Assembly (NCBI RefSeq): GCF_003369835.1
Contig: NZ_QPMJ01000003.1
Location: forward strand, 372,001 to 436,000
DNA length: 64,000 nt
Reading direction: 5' to 3'
Origin: Halorussus rarus
GTDB taxonomy: Archaea; Halobacteriota; Halobacteria; Halobacteriales; Haladaptataceae
The notes beneath the pieces were generated by a model, which saw nothing but the letters and a program-made list of their open reading frames with translations, searched no databases and had not been told where the DNA came from. A program made the translations under genes and the position numbers. Each line of letters starts with the position of its first letter. Position 1 is the stretch's first letter. Of the stretch, positions 15,167 through 24,208 are shown in pieces.

Positions 15167-16369
15167 ATGTCAGACGACGAGTCGCCTCAGACGACGCGAC
15201 GCAAGTACCTCACCGCCGCCGGCGCGCTGGCCGCGTCCGGCCTCATCGCCGGCTGTACCGGCGGTTCGGGGACACAGGAGACGACCACGGCCGCGGATAC
15301 GGAGACGACGACCGCCGAGACGACCACCGCCGCCGAGACGACGACCGAGGAGCAGGAGACGACGACGTCCGGCGAGTCCTACTCCGTCTCGATGCCGCCG
15401 GTCGGTGAAGTGGCGTTCGACGGCGTCCCCGAGACGTGGGTCGCGAACAACGGGAGCTGGGCCGACATGGGCGTCGCGCTCGGCGTCGAGCCGCCGAAGG
15501 CGGTCTGGCTCACGGGCCGGTACCACACCCAGTACTACGACGGGATCGACGGCGTCTCCGTCGACAAGAGCGACATGGTGAGCCTCTACCAGGACGGCGT
15601 CAGCAAGGAGCTGTTCTACGAGCTCGACGGCGACGTCCACGTCATCGACCCCAACTTCCTGATGAACCGATTCAAGGGCTGGGAGCAGCAGGACGTCGAC
15701 GAGGTCGAGGGGAACATCGGGCCGTTCTTCGGCAACAGCATCTTCTCGACCGGCTACCAGTGGCACGAGGGCTACCCGTACCTCTCGCTGTACGATGCGT
15801 TCGGCAAGCTCGCGCAGGCGTTCCAGCGGACCGACCGCTACGATGCCTTCAGCGCGCTCCACGACGAGTTCCAGACGAAAGTGAGCGACGTCGTGCCGTC
15901 CGCGGAGTCCGAGCGCCCGCAGGTCGCCATCATGTGGGCCAGCGGCGACGAGCCCGAGTCGTTCTCGCCGTACCTCATCGGCGACGGGACGAGCTTCAAG
16001 CAGTGGCGCGACCTGCGGGTCCGCGACGCGTTCGCCGAGACGGACGTCAGGGACTTCCACAGCACCCGGGGCGAGGTCGACTACGAGACCCTGCTCAAGA
16101 TCGACCCCGACGTCCTGCTGCTTCGCGGCCAGGAGGCCAAGACCGCCGAGGAGTTCCGGAACACGGTGGTCTCGTTCATGAAGGACCACTCGGTCGCGAG
16201 CAGCCTGACGGCCGTGAAGAACGGCGACGTCTACCGCGGCGGCCCGCTCTACCAGGGCCCCATCACGAACCTCGTGCTCACCGAGCGCGCCGCCCGGCAG
16301 GTGTACGGCGTCGACGAGCAACTGTTCGACCGGAAGCGCGTCGCCGATATCGTCAACGGCAACCTCTGA
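15167..16369 (+). CDS. Tat-exported lipoprotein, iron-siderophore-type ABC substrate-binding protein
   Basis: This 400-residue protein has a twin-arginine signal with lipobox (TRRKYLTAAGALAASG then LIAGC), so it is exported folded and anchored by lipid on the outer face. A Thr/Glu-rich linker (about residues 35-65) leads to a two-lobed periplasmic-binding-type domain of the Fe3+-siderophore/cobalamin class; ETLLKIDPDVLLLRG is the usual 'path to the metal' segment. It presumably captures a ferric complex. No permease or ATPase gene adjoins it in this window. Two palindromes with TTAGG/CCTAA arms around its TATA box suggest iron repression. Confidence 0.85.
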   Translation: MSDDESPQTTRRKYLTAAGALAASGLIAGCTGGSGTQETTTAADTETTTAETTTAAETTTEEQETTTSGESYSVSMPPVGEVAFDGVPETWVANNGSWADMGVALGVEPPKAVWLTGRYHTQYYDGIDGVSVDKSDMVSLYQDGVSKELFYELDGDVHVIDPNFLMNRFKGWEQQDVDEVEGNIGPFFGNSIFSTGYQWHEGYPYLSLYDAFGKLAQAFQRTDRYDAFSALHDEFQTKVSDVVPSAESERPQVAIMWASGDEPESFSPYLIGDGTSFKQWRDLRVRDAFAETDVRDFHSTRGEVDYETLLKIDPDVLLLRGQEAKTAEEFRNTVVSFMKDHSVASSLTAVKNGDVYRGGPLYQGPITNLVLTERAARQVYGVDEQLFDRKRVADIVNGNL

Positions 16370-16492
16370 ACCGCCCTCGGTCCGCTGCGCCATCGGCCCT
16401 CGGTAGCTCACGGTCGCTCGCAGGCCGTCCGGACGCTTTTTCGGGTTTCTCGCGGACTGTTCGCGGTTCCGAATCGACGCCATAAGTTACGC

Positions 16493-16530
16493 GTAGCTAT
16501 GCTACATTATATCTCAGTAATTATATATCC
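16493..16530 (+). promoter_or_regulatory. DoxX gene promoter with upstream palindrome
   Basis: A perfect inverted repeat GTAGC-TAT-GCTAC (16493-16505) is followed by A+T-rich DNA and a TATA box TTATATATCC (16521-16530). Initiation would fall near 16552, about 20 bases before the ATG at 16573. The palindrome sits where a regulator would contact the upstream promoter region. Confidence 0.5.
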
Positions 16531-16572
16531 GTAGCCTGCGTTGTTCAGCGTAGGAGTACTTCTCCGCCGATC

Positions 16573-17148
16573 ATGACTGCCAACACCGTCACACCCGAAT
16601 CCAGCAACACCTTCTCGAGCACCATCCGCGGCTACACCGTCCGCGGAAAGGCCCACAGCCTGAGCGCGTGGTTCGTCCTCTCGCTCCGGCTCATGATGGG
16701 CTACGCCTTCGCCTACTCCGGGTTCACGAAGCTCGCCGCCGCGGAACCGTTCGCCGCCGGCGGCTACCTCGCGAACGTCGCGGCGACCAACGGCAACCCC
16801 CTCGCGGACCTGTTCGCGTGGATGGGCTCGACCCCGTGGTTCGTCGAGTTCGCGAACGTCGCGGTCCCGTGGGGCGAGCTGTTCATCGGCCTCGGACTGC
16901 TCGTCGGCGCGTTCACCCGTCTGGCGGCGTTCTTCGGCGCGCTCATGATGCTGATGTTCTACTTCGGCAACTGGGACATCGCCCACGGTCTCATCAACGG
17001 CGACTTCGCGTACATGCTGGTGTTCCTCGCGGTCGCGGCGTTCGGCGCGGGCCGCATCCTCGGGCTGGACGCCCTCATCGAGCGGTACGAGGTCGACGGC
17101 CGACCGCTCGTCGAGAAGTACCCCGCGCTGGAGTACATCCTCGGATAG
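16573..17148 (+). CDS. DoxX family membrane protein
   Basis: This 191-residue protein has four membrane helices. The DoxX pattern is clear: LRLMMGYAFAYSGFTKL in helix 1, WGELFIGLGLLVGAFTRLAA in helix 3, and a final YMLVFLAVAAFGAGRILGLD helix. DoxX proteins take part in thiosulfate:quinone oxidoreductase or in redox and oxidative-stress complexes; the precise role in haloarchaea is unsettled. It is single and has its own strong promoter with an upstream palindrome. It is followed by a convergent gene. Confidence 0.88.
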   Translation: MTANTVTPESSNTFSSTIRGYTVRGKAHSLSAWFVLSLRLMMGYAFAYSGFTKLAAAEPFAAGGYLANVAATNGNPLADLFAWMGSTPWFVEFANVAVPWGELFIGLGLLVGAFTRLAAFFGALMMLMFYFGNWDIAHGLINGDFAYMLVFLAVAAFGAGRILGLDALIERYEVDGRPLVEKYPALEYILG

Positions 17149-17243
17149 CACGCGAACGTCCGCGTCTCCTTTCTCCCGAAGTTATCGACCCCACCGCGAG
17201 CGGTCGCTCGACCACTCGACGCCGACCGCGGTCGCGGCGCACC

Positions 17244-19145
17244 TCACCCGTCGAGCGACTGGACCGCCTGGAACGCCGCGACCTGGACCCCCTTGTGCTC
17301 GTCCTCGTCCGCGAGGCGGTCGAGCGCCCCGGTGGCCTCGGTCGCCTCGACCGCCTCGAGGACGCGGCACGCGGCGGTCCGGATCTTCGGGCTCTCGTCG
17401 TCGAGCCGGTCGACGCAGGCGTCAGTGGCCGCCGCGGCCGCGTCCGGCCGGTTCTTCGCCAGCCCCCGGAGCGTCCCCATCGCCGCCTCCCGGAGCTCCT
17501 GGTCGTCCTCGTCGAGCAGCGCCGCGAGGTCCGACACCGACCTGGCGACCGGGTCCGGGTACGCCGACACCGACTCCCGGAGCCCGGCGGCCGCGGCCAG
17601 CCGCTCGTCCGCGGCCGGCGCGTCGAGGAACTCGGTCAGCCGCACCACGCGGTCGCGCGACGCCGACTCCCGGACCGCGGCCGAGAGTTCCGCGGCGCTG
17701 TCCCACGATTCGGGTTCGTCGGTCGCGTCGTCGCCGTCCGACTCGTCCGTCCCGGCGTCGGTCGCGCTCTCGCCCCCTGATTCGCCGAACACCTTGTCGG
17801 CGATGCTCGACGAGGACGACCCGCCGGACGCGTCGTCGTCGGTCGTCGAACCTGCGTCTGAAGTCGCACTGCCGGCGTCTGCCTGCGCAGTGTCGGCGTC
17901 CGCGACCGTCCGGTCGTCCTCCCCGTCCGGAGCCGAGTCGGGCGCGCGTGACGACGCGGCGGTCGAGCCGTCGCCGGTCGGCGGGGTCGGAGACGGCTCG
18001 ACGTCGCCGAACGCGACGTCCGCGTCGGTCACCGAGACCTGAATCTCGGCGGAGTCCTCCTCGCGGAGGTCGAACCGCTTGCCGGCGGTGGGGCCGTCCC
18101 TGACGATGACCGCGACCTCGAACCGGATCGCCTCGGTGAACGACTCCCACTCGGCGGTCTCGCCGGGCGCCAGGCGGACGTCGTCGGCCAGTTCCTCCTC
18201 GCCGTCCGCCCGACAGCCCACCCGGACCGACTCGGCGTCGACCCCGTCGTTCCGGACCGCGAGCGTGGGGTCGTCGGGCGTCTCGGCCAGCCAATCGGTC
18301 GAGACGGCGCCGTCGTCGGCTTCCGCGACCGCCGACCCGGCGTCGGTCCCGGGGGCCGCCCGTCCCGTCTCGTCGCCCGCCCGGGCGGTGCCGTCGCTCG
18401 CTCCATCGCTGGCTGTCGGCGTCCCCGACGCTCCCCCACCGGGCGCGGCCGACTCGCTCGCAGGTGCCGCCCCGCGTGCGCCCGCCGCCCCACCGGCGGG
18501 CGTCCGCGTCGCTGCGGGCGCGCTCGGTTCCTGGGGCCGCCGGGCGGCGCGGCGGGCGTCGCGCATCTTCTGCTGGAGGTCGGATTTCACCTCGTCGATG
18601 CCGGCGGTGTCGCGGCCGCGTATGTGCTCGGTGTCGCCGCTCGACAGCGAGATCTGGAGTTCGGCGTAGTTCTTGTAGTCCTCCGACTGGACGTTGGAGA
18701 TCTGGTCGTAGAACACCTCCTGCTGTTTGCCGCCCTTGCGCTGGGTCCGCTCCTTCATGTCGAACTCGTACTGGCGGTTCACGACGATCGACGTGTCACC
18801 GAACAGCAGATGGGCCGTCCGGTAGGTCCGGGCGGGTTCGATGAGCGCGGGCGAGTCGCCGCTCGCGCTGACGAACGTGTGGGCCGACGACACCTCCATC
18901 CCGCCGGTCTCGCGCTCGATCTGCCGGCGGCTCCCGTCGCGGAAGTCCTCCAGCAGCGACAGGTACTTCGAGTTGACCTCGCTCCGACCCCAGAGCCACG
19001 TCCCCACGCCCGCGAGCAGGCCGACGAACGCGAACGCGCCGACCGCTTCGGCCATCGCGCCCACCACGACCCCGCCTATCAGGAAGCCGACGATGACCTG
19101 CTTGGGACTCCACCCGATCGTCCACCGCGTGCCGTTTATCGTCAT
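17244..19145 (-). CDS. mosaic membrane protein: two helices, PH-like domain, beta-domain, HEAT repeats
   Basis: This 633-residue protein has no name that I recognise. It has two adjacent N-terminal helices (VIVGFLIGGVVVGAMAEAV and FAFVGLLAGVGTWLW), then a basic beta-rich region (about residues 60-200) that resembles a bacterial PH-like domain, with RTAHLLFGDTSIVVNRQYEFD and ISNVQSEDYKNYAELQIS. An Ala/Pro linker follows, then a beta-sandwich-like stretch (LAVRNDGVDAESVRVGCRADG, about 285-380) of the CARDB kind, an acidic Ser/Asp linker, and four or five HEAT-like helical repeats at the C-terminus (about 490-633). Everything after the helices is probably cytoplasmic. It may be an adaptor or scaffold; function is not known. 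Confidence 0.8.
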   Translation of the reverse strand: MTINGTRWTIGWSPKQVIVGFLIGGVVVGAMAEAVGAFAFVGLLAGVGTWLWGRSEVNSKYLSLLEDFRDGSRRQIERETGGMEVSSAHTFVSASGDSPALIEPARTYRTAHLLFGDTSIVVNRQYEFDMKERTQRKGGKQQEVFYDQISNVQSEDYKNYAELQISLSSGDTEHIRGRDTAGIDEVKSDLQQKMRDARRAARRPQEPSAPAATRTPAGGAAGARGAAPASESAAPGGGASGTPTASDGASDGTARAGDETGRAAPGTDAGSAVAEADDGAVSTDWLAETPDDPTLAVRNDGVDAESVRVGCRADGEEELADDVRLAPGETAEWESFTEAIRFEVAVIVRDGPTAGKRFDLREEDSAEIQVSVTDADVAFGDVEPSPTPPTGDGSTAASSRAPDSAPDGEDDRTVADADTAQADAGSATSDAGSTTDDDASGGSSSSSIADKVFGESGGESATDAGTDESDGDDATDEPESWDSAAELSAAVRESASRDRVVRLTEFLDAPAADERLAAAAGLRESVSAYPDPVARSVSDLAALLDEDDQELREAAMGTLRGLAKNRPDAAAAATDACVDRLDDESPKIRTAACRVLEAVEATEATGALDRLADEDEHKGVQVAAFQAVQSLDG

Positions 19146-19282
19146 ACCGTGGACACGGGGGTAGTATCACATATTTGTTTTGTCGGCGTTATTCCACGTT
19201 GTACCCGGAACGGCACCGCGATGGTCGCTCGTCGGGCGCTCGCTTCGCTCGCGGGACTTCTACCCCGCGACTCGGACCTCGA

Positions 19283-20188
19283 CTACTCCTCGCGGCGCGC
19301 GACCTCGTGGCGACCGAACCCGTACCGCAGCCGGTTGGCCAGCCGGCGGGAGAACCGACCGTCCTCGCGGGCCCGGGAGCCGAACCGCTCGCCGAGCGCC
19401 TGGTAGATGAGCGGGACGGGCACCTCGCGTTCCAGCGCCTCCTGGACGGTCCACGTCCCGGTCGACCCGCCGGCGACGTAGTCGTCGACGTCGCCGAGGT
19501 CGGCGCCCTCCTCGCGGAACGCCTCCTCGCAGAGTTCGAGCAGCCACGACCGGATGACCGCGCCGTTGTTCCACGTCCGGGCGACCGTCTCGAGGTCGAG
19601 GTCGTACCGGCCCTCCGCGAGCAGCTCGAACCCCTCTCCGTAGGCCTGCATCAGCGCGTACTCGACGCCGTTGTGGACCATCTTGACGTAGTGCCCCGAC
19701 CCCGCCGGCCCCATCCGGTCGTGGCCCATCGGGCCGGTGGCCACCGCGTCGAAGACGGGAGTCAGCTCCTCGTAGGCCCACTCGGGCCCGCCGACCATCA
19801 GCGAGAAGCCCAGTTCCGCGCCCGCGGGCCCGCCGGAGGTGCCGCAGTCGAGGTACGCCGCCGGGGTCGACTCGGCCCGGCGCACCGAGTCCTCGAAGTG
19901 GGAGTTGCCGCCGTCGACGACGACGTCCTCGTCGGTCAGGCGCGGCTCGAGGTCGTCGAGCGCGGCGTCGACCGCCTCTCCGGCGGGCACCATCAGCCAG
20001 ATGCGCTTCTCGTCGCCCAGTCGCTCGGCGAGGTCGACCACCGAGTCTGCGGGGGTCGCGCCCGCCTCGGCGGCCGACGCGACGGCCTCCTCGTCGAGGT
20101 CGAAGGCCACCACGTCGTGGCCCGCGTCGAGCACCCGGTCGACGACGATGCGGCCCATCCGGCCCAGTCCGATGACGCCCAGTTGCAT
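19283..20188 (-). CDS. gnd: 6-phosphogluconate dehydrogenase, decarboxylating
   Basis: This 301-residue enzyme oxidises 6-phosphogluconate to ribulose 5-phosphate and CO2, the last oxidative step of the pentose phosphate route, which some haloarchaea use to make pentoses. It has the N-terminal Rossmann motif GVIGLGRMG, the substrate loop CGTSGGPAGAELGFSLMVGG, and the catalytic segment GHYVKMVHNGVEYALMQAYGEG with the Lys and Asn of the active site. At about 300 residues it belongs to the short (YqeC/GntZ-like) form rather than the 470-residue enteric form. It starts with ATG at 20188. It is 40 bases downstream of the zinc-ribbon membrane protein gene on the same strand. Confidence 0.95.
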   Translation of the reverse strand: MQLGVIGLGRMGRIVVDRVLDAGHDVVAFDLDEEAVASAAEAGATPADSVVDLAERLGDEKRIWLMVPAGEAVDAALDDLEPRLTDEDVVVDGGNSHFEDSVRRAESTPAAYLDCGTSGGPAGAELGFSLMVGGPEWAYEELTPVFDAVATGPMGHDRMGPAGSGHYVKMVHNGVEYALMQAYGEGFELLAEGRYDLDLETVARTWNNGAVIRSWLLELCEEAFREEGADLGDVDDYVAGGSTGTWTVQEALEREVPVPLIYQALGERFGSRAREDGRFSRRLANRLRYGFGRHEVARREE

Positions 20189-20228
20189 GGGGGAGCATCG
20201 AAGAGCGGGGGAGGTAGGGGTTGCGGTT

Positions 20229-20654
20229 CTACTCGCCCGGCTCCGCCGGTCGCGTCTCGTCGGGCAGGTAGTGCTCGTGCTGGCTGTAGACGTACCAGAC
20301 GAGGACGACTCCGATGGCGGCGCCGACGACCGCCCGGCGGTTGCCGGTGACCGCTCGCAGCAGGTCCGCGAGGACGCCGAGCCCGTACAGTATCAGCGCG
20401 ACGCCCCACGACCACGTCTCGAGGGTCCAGAGCCCGTAGAGTACCGTTAACTGCCCGATACTGAGTCCGGTGACGACGAGTCCGACCAGGGGCGCCGGGC
20501 CGAGCAGGCGGAGTCCGACGAGGAGCAGGAACAGGCCGGACAGTGCCCCGAGCGCGCAGATGATCTTGATACCGGTCGGTGCGGGGTCGGCCGCGCAGTC
20601 CCGGCAGAGTTCGGCCCCCTCGCGAGTGCTCGCGCCGCACTCCTTGCAGGGCAT
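20229..20654 (-). CDS. zinc-ribbon membrane protein
   Basis: This 141-residue protein begins with a short zinc ribbon (CKEC at residues 3-6 and CRDC near 17-20) followed by four hydrophobic helices and a short charged tail. Such proteins are common in haloarchaea and have no known activity. It is divergent from the valS leader, about 100 bases away, and on the same strand as gnd, so the two may be co-transcribed. The start ATG at 20654 places the first Cys pair at the very N-terminus, as in its relatives. Confidence 0.8.
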   Translation of the reverse strand: MPCKECGASTREGAELCRDCAADPAPTGIKIICALGALSGLFLLLVGLRLLGPAPLVGLVVTGLSIGQLTVLYGLWTLETWSWGVALILYGLGVLADLLRAVTGNRRAVVGAAIGVVLVWYVYSQHEHYLPDETRPAEPGE

Positions 20655-20720
20655 GAACAGTTCAACGACGCGATACGACTTCAGGTTACGGGGTGCAAAC
20701 CGCTCCCCGCGCAGACGAGA

Positions 20721-20730
20721 ACCTTTATCA
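20721..20730 (+). promoter_or_regulatory. TATA box of the valS transcript
   Basis: ACCTTTATCA preceded by a GAGAA purine stretch is a typical haloarchaeal BRE/TATA pair. Initiation 26-27 bases downstream falls at 20753-20754, exactly at the first base of a short leader ORF and about 100 bases before valS. Confidence 0.6.
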
Positions 20731-20753
20731 GTACCCGTCCGTTCCTTCCTCGT

Positions 20754-20783
20754 ATGAGGCTGACTGCGTCGGTAGTACGTTGA
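20754..20783 (+). CDS. possible leader peptide upstream of valS (nine codons, two adjacent GTA Val codons)
   Basis: A nine-codon ORF, MRLTASVVR, begins where transcription is predicted to start, so it would be read as a leaderless message. Codons 7 and 8 are both GTA, a Val codon that I did not meet in the valS stretches I read, where GTC and GTG dominate. The stop codon is 69 bases before the valS start. Consecutive rare codons for the cognate amino acid just before a stop are the hallmark of attenuation leaders. That this peptide is made and regulates valS is inference; the ORF is short enough to occur by chance. Confidence 0.4.
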   Translation: MRLTASVVR

Positions 20784-20840
20784 ACTGTCCAGCGCTGCGG
20801 CGCGTCTTTCTCACAGAACTACCCTTCCGACAGAGTCAGC
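20759..20840 (+). promoter_or_regulatory. base-pairing segments in the valS leader
   Basis: GCTGACT (20759-20765, inside the leader ORF) is perfectly complementary to AGTCAGC (20834-20840), close to the valS start. CTGTC (20785-20789) is complementary to GACAG (20829-20833), adjoining it. The two helices can stack, so a ribosome paused at the GTA codons would cover or free the first arm. No U-tract terminator is obvious. Confidence 0.35.
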
Positions 20841-20852
20841 TCTAACGACATT

Positions 20853-23486
20853 ATGACGGACGTTCCCGACAGCTACGACCCGGAGCGAGTCGAACCGAAG
20901 TGGCAGGAGGAGTGGCAGGGCTCCGAGATATACCACCCCGAGGGCGAGCCCGACTACGTCGTCGACACCCCGCCGCCGTACCCGACCGGCAAGCTCCACC
21001 TCGGCCACGCGCTGGGCTGGAGCTACATGGACTTCGCCGCCCGGTTCCACCGGCTGGTCGGCGACGAGGTGCTGTTCCCGCAGGGGTGGGACTGCCACGG
21101 GCTCCCGACCGAGGTGAAGGTCGAGGAGGAGCACGACATCCACCGCACCGAGATCTCCCGCGAGGAGTTCCGCGACCTCTGCGTCGACCTCTCGGAGCGC
21201 CGCATCGACAGCATGAAGGAGACGATGCGGTCGCTCGGGTTCTCCCAGGACTGGGAGGCCGAGTACCGAACGATGGACACTGACTACTGGGAGAAGACCC
21301 AGCGGTCGTTCGTCGAGATGGCGCAGGGCGACGAGGAGGAGAGTTACGTCTACCGCGACGAGCACCCCGTCAACTGGTGCCCGCGCTGCGAGACCGCCAT
21401 CGCCGACGCCGAGGTCGAGAACATCGACCGCGAGGGGACGCTCCACTACGTCACCTTCCCCGGGGTCGACAACGACGACATCGAGATCGCCACGACGCGT
21501 CCCGAACTGCTGGCGGCCTGCGTCGGCATGGCGGTCGACCCCGACGACGAGCGCTACGCCGACCGGGTCGGCGAGACGTTCGAGGTCCCGCTGTTCGGCC
21601 AGGAGGTCGAACTCGTGGCCGACGACGACGTCGACGGCGACTTCGGGACCGGGGCGGTGATGATCTGCACGTTCGGCGACAAGCAGGACGTCGACTGGTG
21701 GGCCGAGCACGACCTCGACCTCCGGCCGGTGTTCACCGAGGACGGCCGGCTCAACGACCTCGCGGGCGAGTACGAGGGTCTGACCGTCGAGGAAGCGAAG
21801 GGAATCATCGCCGACGACCTCGAGGAGGAGGGCTACCTCGAGGACACCGAGCCCACCGAGCAGTCGGTCGGCGCCTGCTGGCGCTGCGACACGCCCATCG
21901 AGATCCTGAGCAAGGAGCAGTGGTTCGTCGAGGTCCGCCAGGACGAGATCTTAGAGAAGGCCCGGGAGGTCGAGTGGATCCCCGAGCACATGTACGACCG
22001 CCTGGAGGACTGGACCGAGGGGATGGAGTGGGACTGGGTCATCTCCCGCCAGCGCGTGTTCGCCACGCCCATCCCGGCGTGGTTCTGCGCGAACGACGAC
22101 TGCGAGCACGTCCACGTCGCGAGCGTCGACGAACTGCCGCTCGACCCCACCGAGCGGGACCCGCAGGTCGGCGAGTGCCCCGAGTGCGGCGGGACCGACT
22201 GGGAGGGCGAGACCGACGTGATGGACACCTGGATGGACTCCTCGATCTCGCCGATGCACGTCCAGGGGTGGCCCGACGGGGAGTTTGCGCCGACGACGCT
22301 CCGCCAGCAGGGCCACGACATCATCCGGACGTGGGCGTTCTACACGCTCCTGCGGGTCACCGCGCTCGAGGACGAGATCCCGTGGGAGCAGGCGCTGGTC
22401 AACGGCATGGTGTTCGGCGAGGACGGCCACAAGATGAGCAAGTCCCGGGGCAACGCGGTCGGCCCCGAGGAGGCCATCGAGGAGTACAGCGCCGACTCGG
22501 TCCGGCAGGCGCTGGCGCTGGGCGGCCAGCCCGGCAGCGACATCCAGTTCCAGTGGAAGGAGGTCACCTCGGCGTCGCGGTTCCTCACCAAGTTCTGGAA
22601 CATCTTCCAGTTCTCGGTCGAGCACTTCGACGAGGACACTCCCGACGTCGAGGCGCCGGCGTACCGCGACGCCGACAGGTGGATCCTCTCGAAGCTCTCG
22701 CGGACCGTCGACGCGGTCGAGGCCGACATGCGCGAGTACCGCTTCGACGCCGCGCTGCGAACCCTCAGGCAGTTCGTCTGGGAGGACCTGGCCGACGACT
22801 ACCTCGAACTCGTGAAGGGTCGGCTCTACGAGGGTCGGCCCGGCGAGCGCAACGCCGCCCGCCACGCCCTCTACACCGCGGTCTCGGCGTCGGTCCGGAT
22901 GCTCGCGCCGTTCTCGCCCCACTTCGCCGACGAGGTGTACAGCTACCTCCCCGGCACCGACGGGAGCGTCCACGCCGCCGCGTGGCCCGACGTCGCGTTC
23001 GAGGGCGACGAGGAGGCCGAGCGCAAGGGCGACCTCATCGCGGCGGTCGCCAGCGAGATCCGGGCCTGGAAGTCCGACGCCGGGATGGCGCTCAACGCCG
23101 ACCTCGACCGCGTCGAGGTGTACTCCGACCAGGGCCGCGGGTGGGACACCTACGACCTGAGCGAGGCGGTCAACGCTCCGGTCTACCCCGAGGAGGGCCG
23201 ACCGAGCGTCGAACTCGTCCCGGTGGGCGTCGACCCCGACCACAGCGTCATCGGCCCGCAGTTCCGCGACAGAGCGGGACAGGTCGTCGCCGCGTTAGAG
23301 TCGGCGGACTTCAACACGCTCAAGAACCAGAAGGAGATCGAGGGCGAGATCACGCTCGAGGTCGACGGCGAGGAGGTCGCCATCGACGGCGACGCCGTCG
23401 AGATCGAGGAGGAGTACCGCGCCGAGAGCGGCGAGGAGGTCGAGGTGCTGGAGACCGACGACGCGACGGTGCTCGTCTTCCCGTAG
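20853..23486 (+). CDS. valS: valyl-tRNA synthetase
   Basis: This 877-residue class Ia synthetase charges tRNA-Val. It has the HIGH motif as HLGH (about residue 49-52, after PPPYPTGKL), the Rossmann core, the CP1 editing domain ([10 protein letters not shown] to KGIIADDL, with the threonine-rich TTRPE segment) and the KMSKS loop in full ([10 protein letters not shown]). Zinc-type Cys pairs occur at CPRC, CWRC and CPEC. The anticodon-binding helical domain follows ([11 protein letters not shown] onward), and the C-terminus lacks the long coiled-coil arm of bacterial enzymes, as usual in archaea. It is preceded by a short ORF and base-pairing segments that may regulate it. Confidence 0.98.
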   Translation: MTDVPDSYDPERVEPKWQEEWQGSEIYHPEGEPDYVVDTPPPYPTGKLHLGHALGWSYMDFAARFHRLVGDEVLFPQGWDCHGLPTEVKVEEEHDIHRTEISREEFRDLCVDLSERRIDSMKETMRSLGFSQDWEAEYRTMDTDYWEKTQRSFVEMAQGDEEESYVYRDEHPVNWCPRCETAIADAEVENIDREGTLHYVTFPGVDNDDIEIATTRPELLAACVGMAVDPDDERYADRVGETFEVPLFGQEVELVADDDVDGDFGTGAVMICTFGDKQDVDWWAEHDLDLRPVFTEDGRLNDLAGEYEGLTVEEAKGIIADDLEEEGYLEDTEPTEQSVGACWRCDTPIEILSKEQWFVEVRQDEILEKAREVEWIPEHMYDRLEDWTEGMEWDWVISRQRVFATPIPAWFCANDDCEHVHVASVDELPLDPTERDPQVGECPECGGTDWEGETDVMDTWMDSSISPMHVQGWPDGEFAPTTLRQQGHDIIRTWAFYTLLRVTALEDEIPWEQALVNGMVFGEDGHKMSKSRGNAVGPEEAIEEYSADSVRQALALGGQPGSDIQFQWKEVTSASRFLTKFWNIFQFSVEHFDEDTPDVEAPAYRDADRWILSKLSRTVDAVEADMREYRFDAALRTLRQFVWEDLADDYLELVKGRLYEGRPGERNAARHALYTAVSASVRMLAPFSPHFADEVYSYLPGTDGSVHAAAWPDVAFEGDEEAERKGDLIAAVASEIRAWKSDAGMALNADLDRVEVYSDQGRGWDTYDLSEAVNAPVYPEEGRPSVELVPVGVDPDHSVIGPQFRDRAGQVVAALESADFNTLKNQKEIEGEITLEVDGEEVAIDGDAVEIEEEYRAESGEEVEVLETDDATVLVFP

Positions 23487-23842
23487 CGTCGCCGGTCGGT
23501 CACGGCCTGCTGTCGCCCCGGCGCAGCGCCGAATTCAGATACGGCGGGAGTTCGATGTCGTTTCGTTTCCGGGGGTGCGACGTCACGGTCCGTTCGTCCG
23601 GCACCGTCGAATCCGAACGGTGCGACGGCAGCGATGCGGAGCGAAACCGCGAGTAGGGATAGCGGAACCTGGGTCGACGATGGCTCCCCCGCCGTTCGTC
23701 TTTCTGCCGACGCAGTACCCGTGGTCCACTCGCGCTCCGTGTCGGCCAGTTCGCGGAAACGATTGGTTCACTCGGTTAATCAATACCCGGGCGGGCGTGA
23801 AAATCTCGTAAGGGTTTCCGTGTCCGGAGGTAAGTACACATC
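23487..23842. other. intergenic stretch with a hairpin and a promoter
   Basis: About 350 bases without a credible gene. It contains a 7 bp inverted repeat GCACCGT/ACGGTGC (23601-23607 and 23617-23623). Near the right end, GGAGGT stands 11 bases before the ATG at 23843 and may serve as a ribosome binding site. Short ORFs here lack protein-like composition. Confidence 0.5.
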
Positions 23843-24208
23843 ATGTCTGACGCTGATTCCGGAGTCGGTGGAAACGAACGCAACGCCGGACCGAACTTCG
23901 ATGCGGCGGACGACTGCACGCTGAACCGGGCGTTCGACCTCCTTCGCGATCAACGGCGGCGCCACGCCCTGAAGACGCTGTACGCGACCGACGAGACGGT
24001 GCTGTCGATCGACGGTCTCGCCGACCGGGTGCTCGACCGGGACCCCGACGCCGTCGACCGCGACACCGTGCTGGTCGGACTCCACCACGACACCCTTCCG
24101 CGATTGGCGGACGCCGGCGTCGTCGACTTCGACTCGCGGACCGAGACCGTCCGGTATCGCGGAAGCGAACTGCTCGACGACGTTCTGACCGTCCTCGACG
24201 AGGAATGA
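23843..24208 (+). CDS. DUF7344-type winged-helix protein
   Basis: This 121-residue protein matches the haloarchaeal domain that begins NRAFDLLRDQRRRHALKTLY (about residues 29-48), a winged-helix-like fold found alone or in larger regulators. The second half (VLVGLHHDTLPRLADAGVVDFDS) fits the wing and its following helix. It has no membrane segment or Cys motif and is probably a small cytoplasmic regulator. Its stop overlaps the ATG of a short downstream frame in an ATGA. DNA-binding is inferred from the fold. Confidence 0.75.
   Translation: MSDADSGVGGNERNAGPNFDAADDCTLNRAFDLLRDQRRRHALKTLYATDETVLSIDGLADRVLDRDPDAVDRDTVLVGLHHDTLPRLADAGVVDFDSRTETVRYRGSELLDDVLTVLDEE

Noticed and set aside
21377-23656. 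Plus-strand Arg-rich ORF of 759 codons
   Set aside because: It overlaps valS in another frame. Its composition is dominated by Arg and Gly, and valS has all synthetase motifs.
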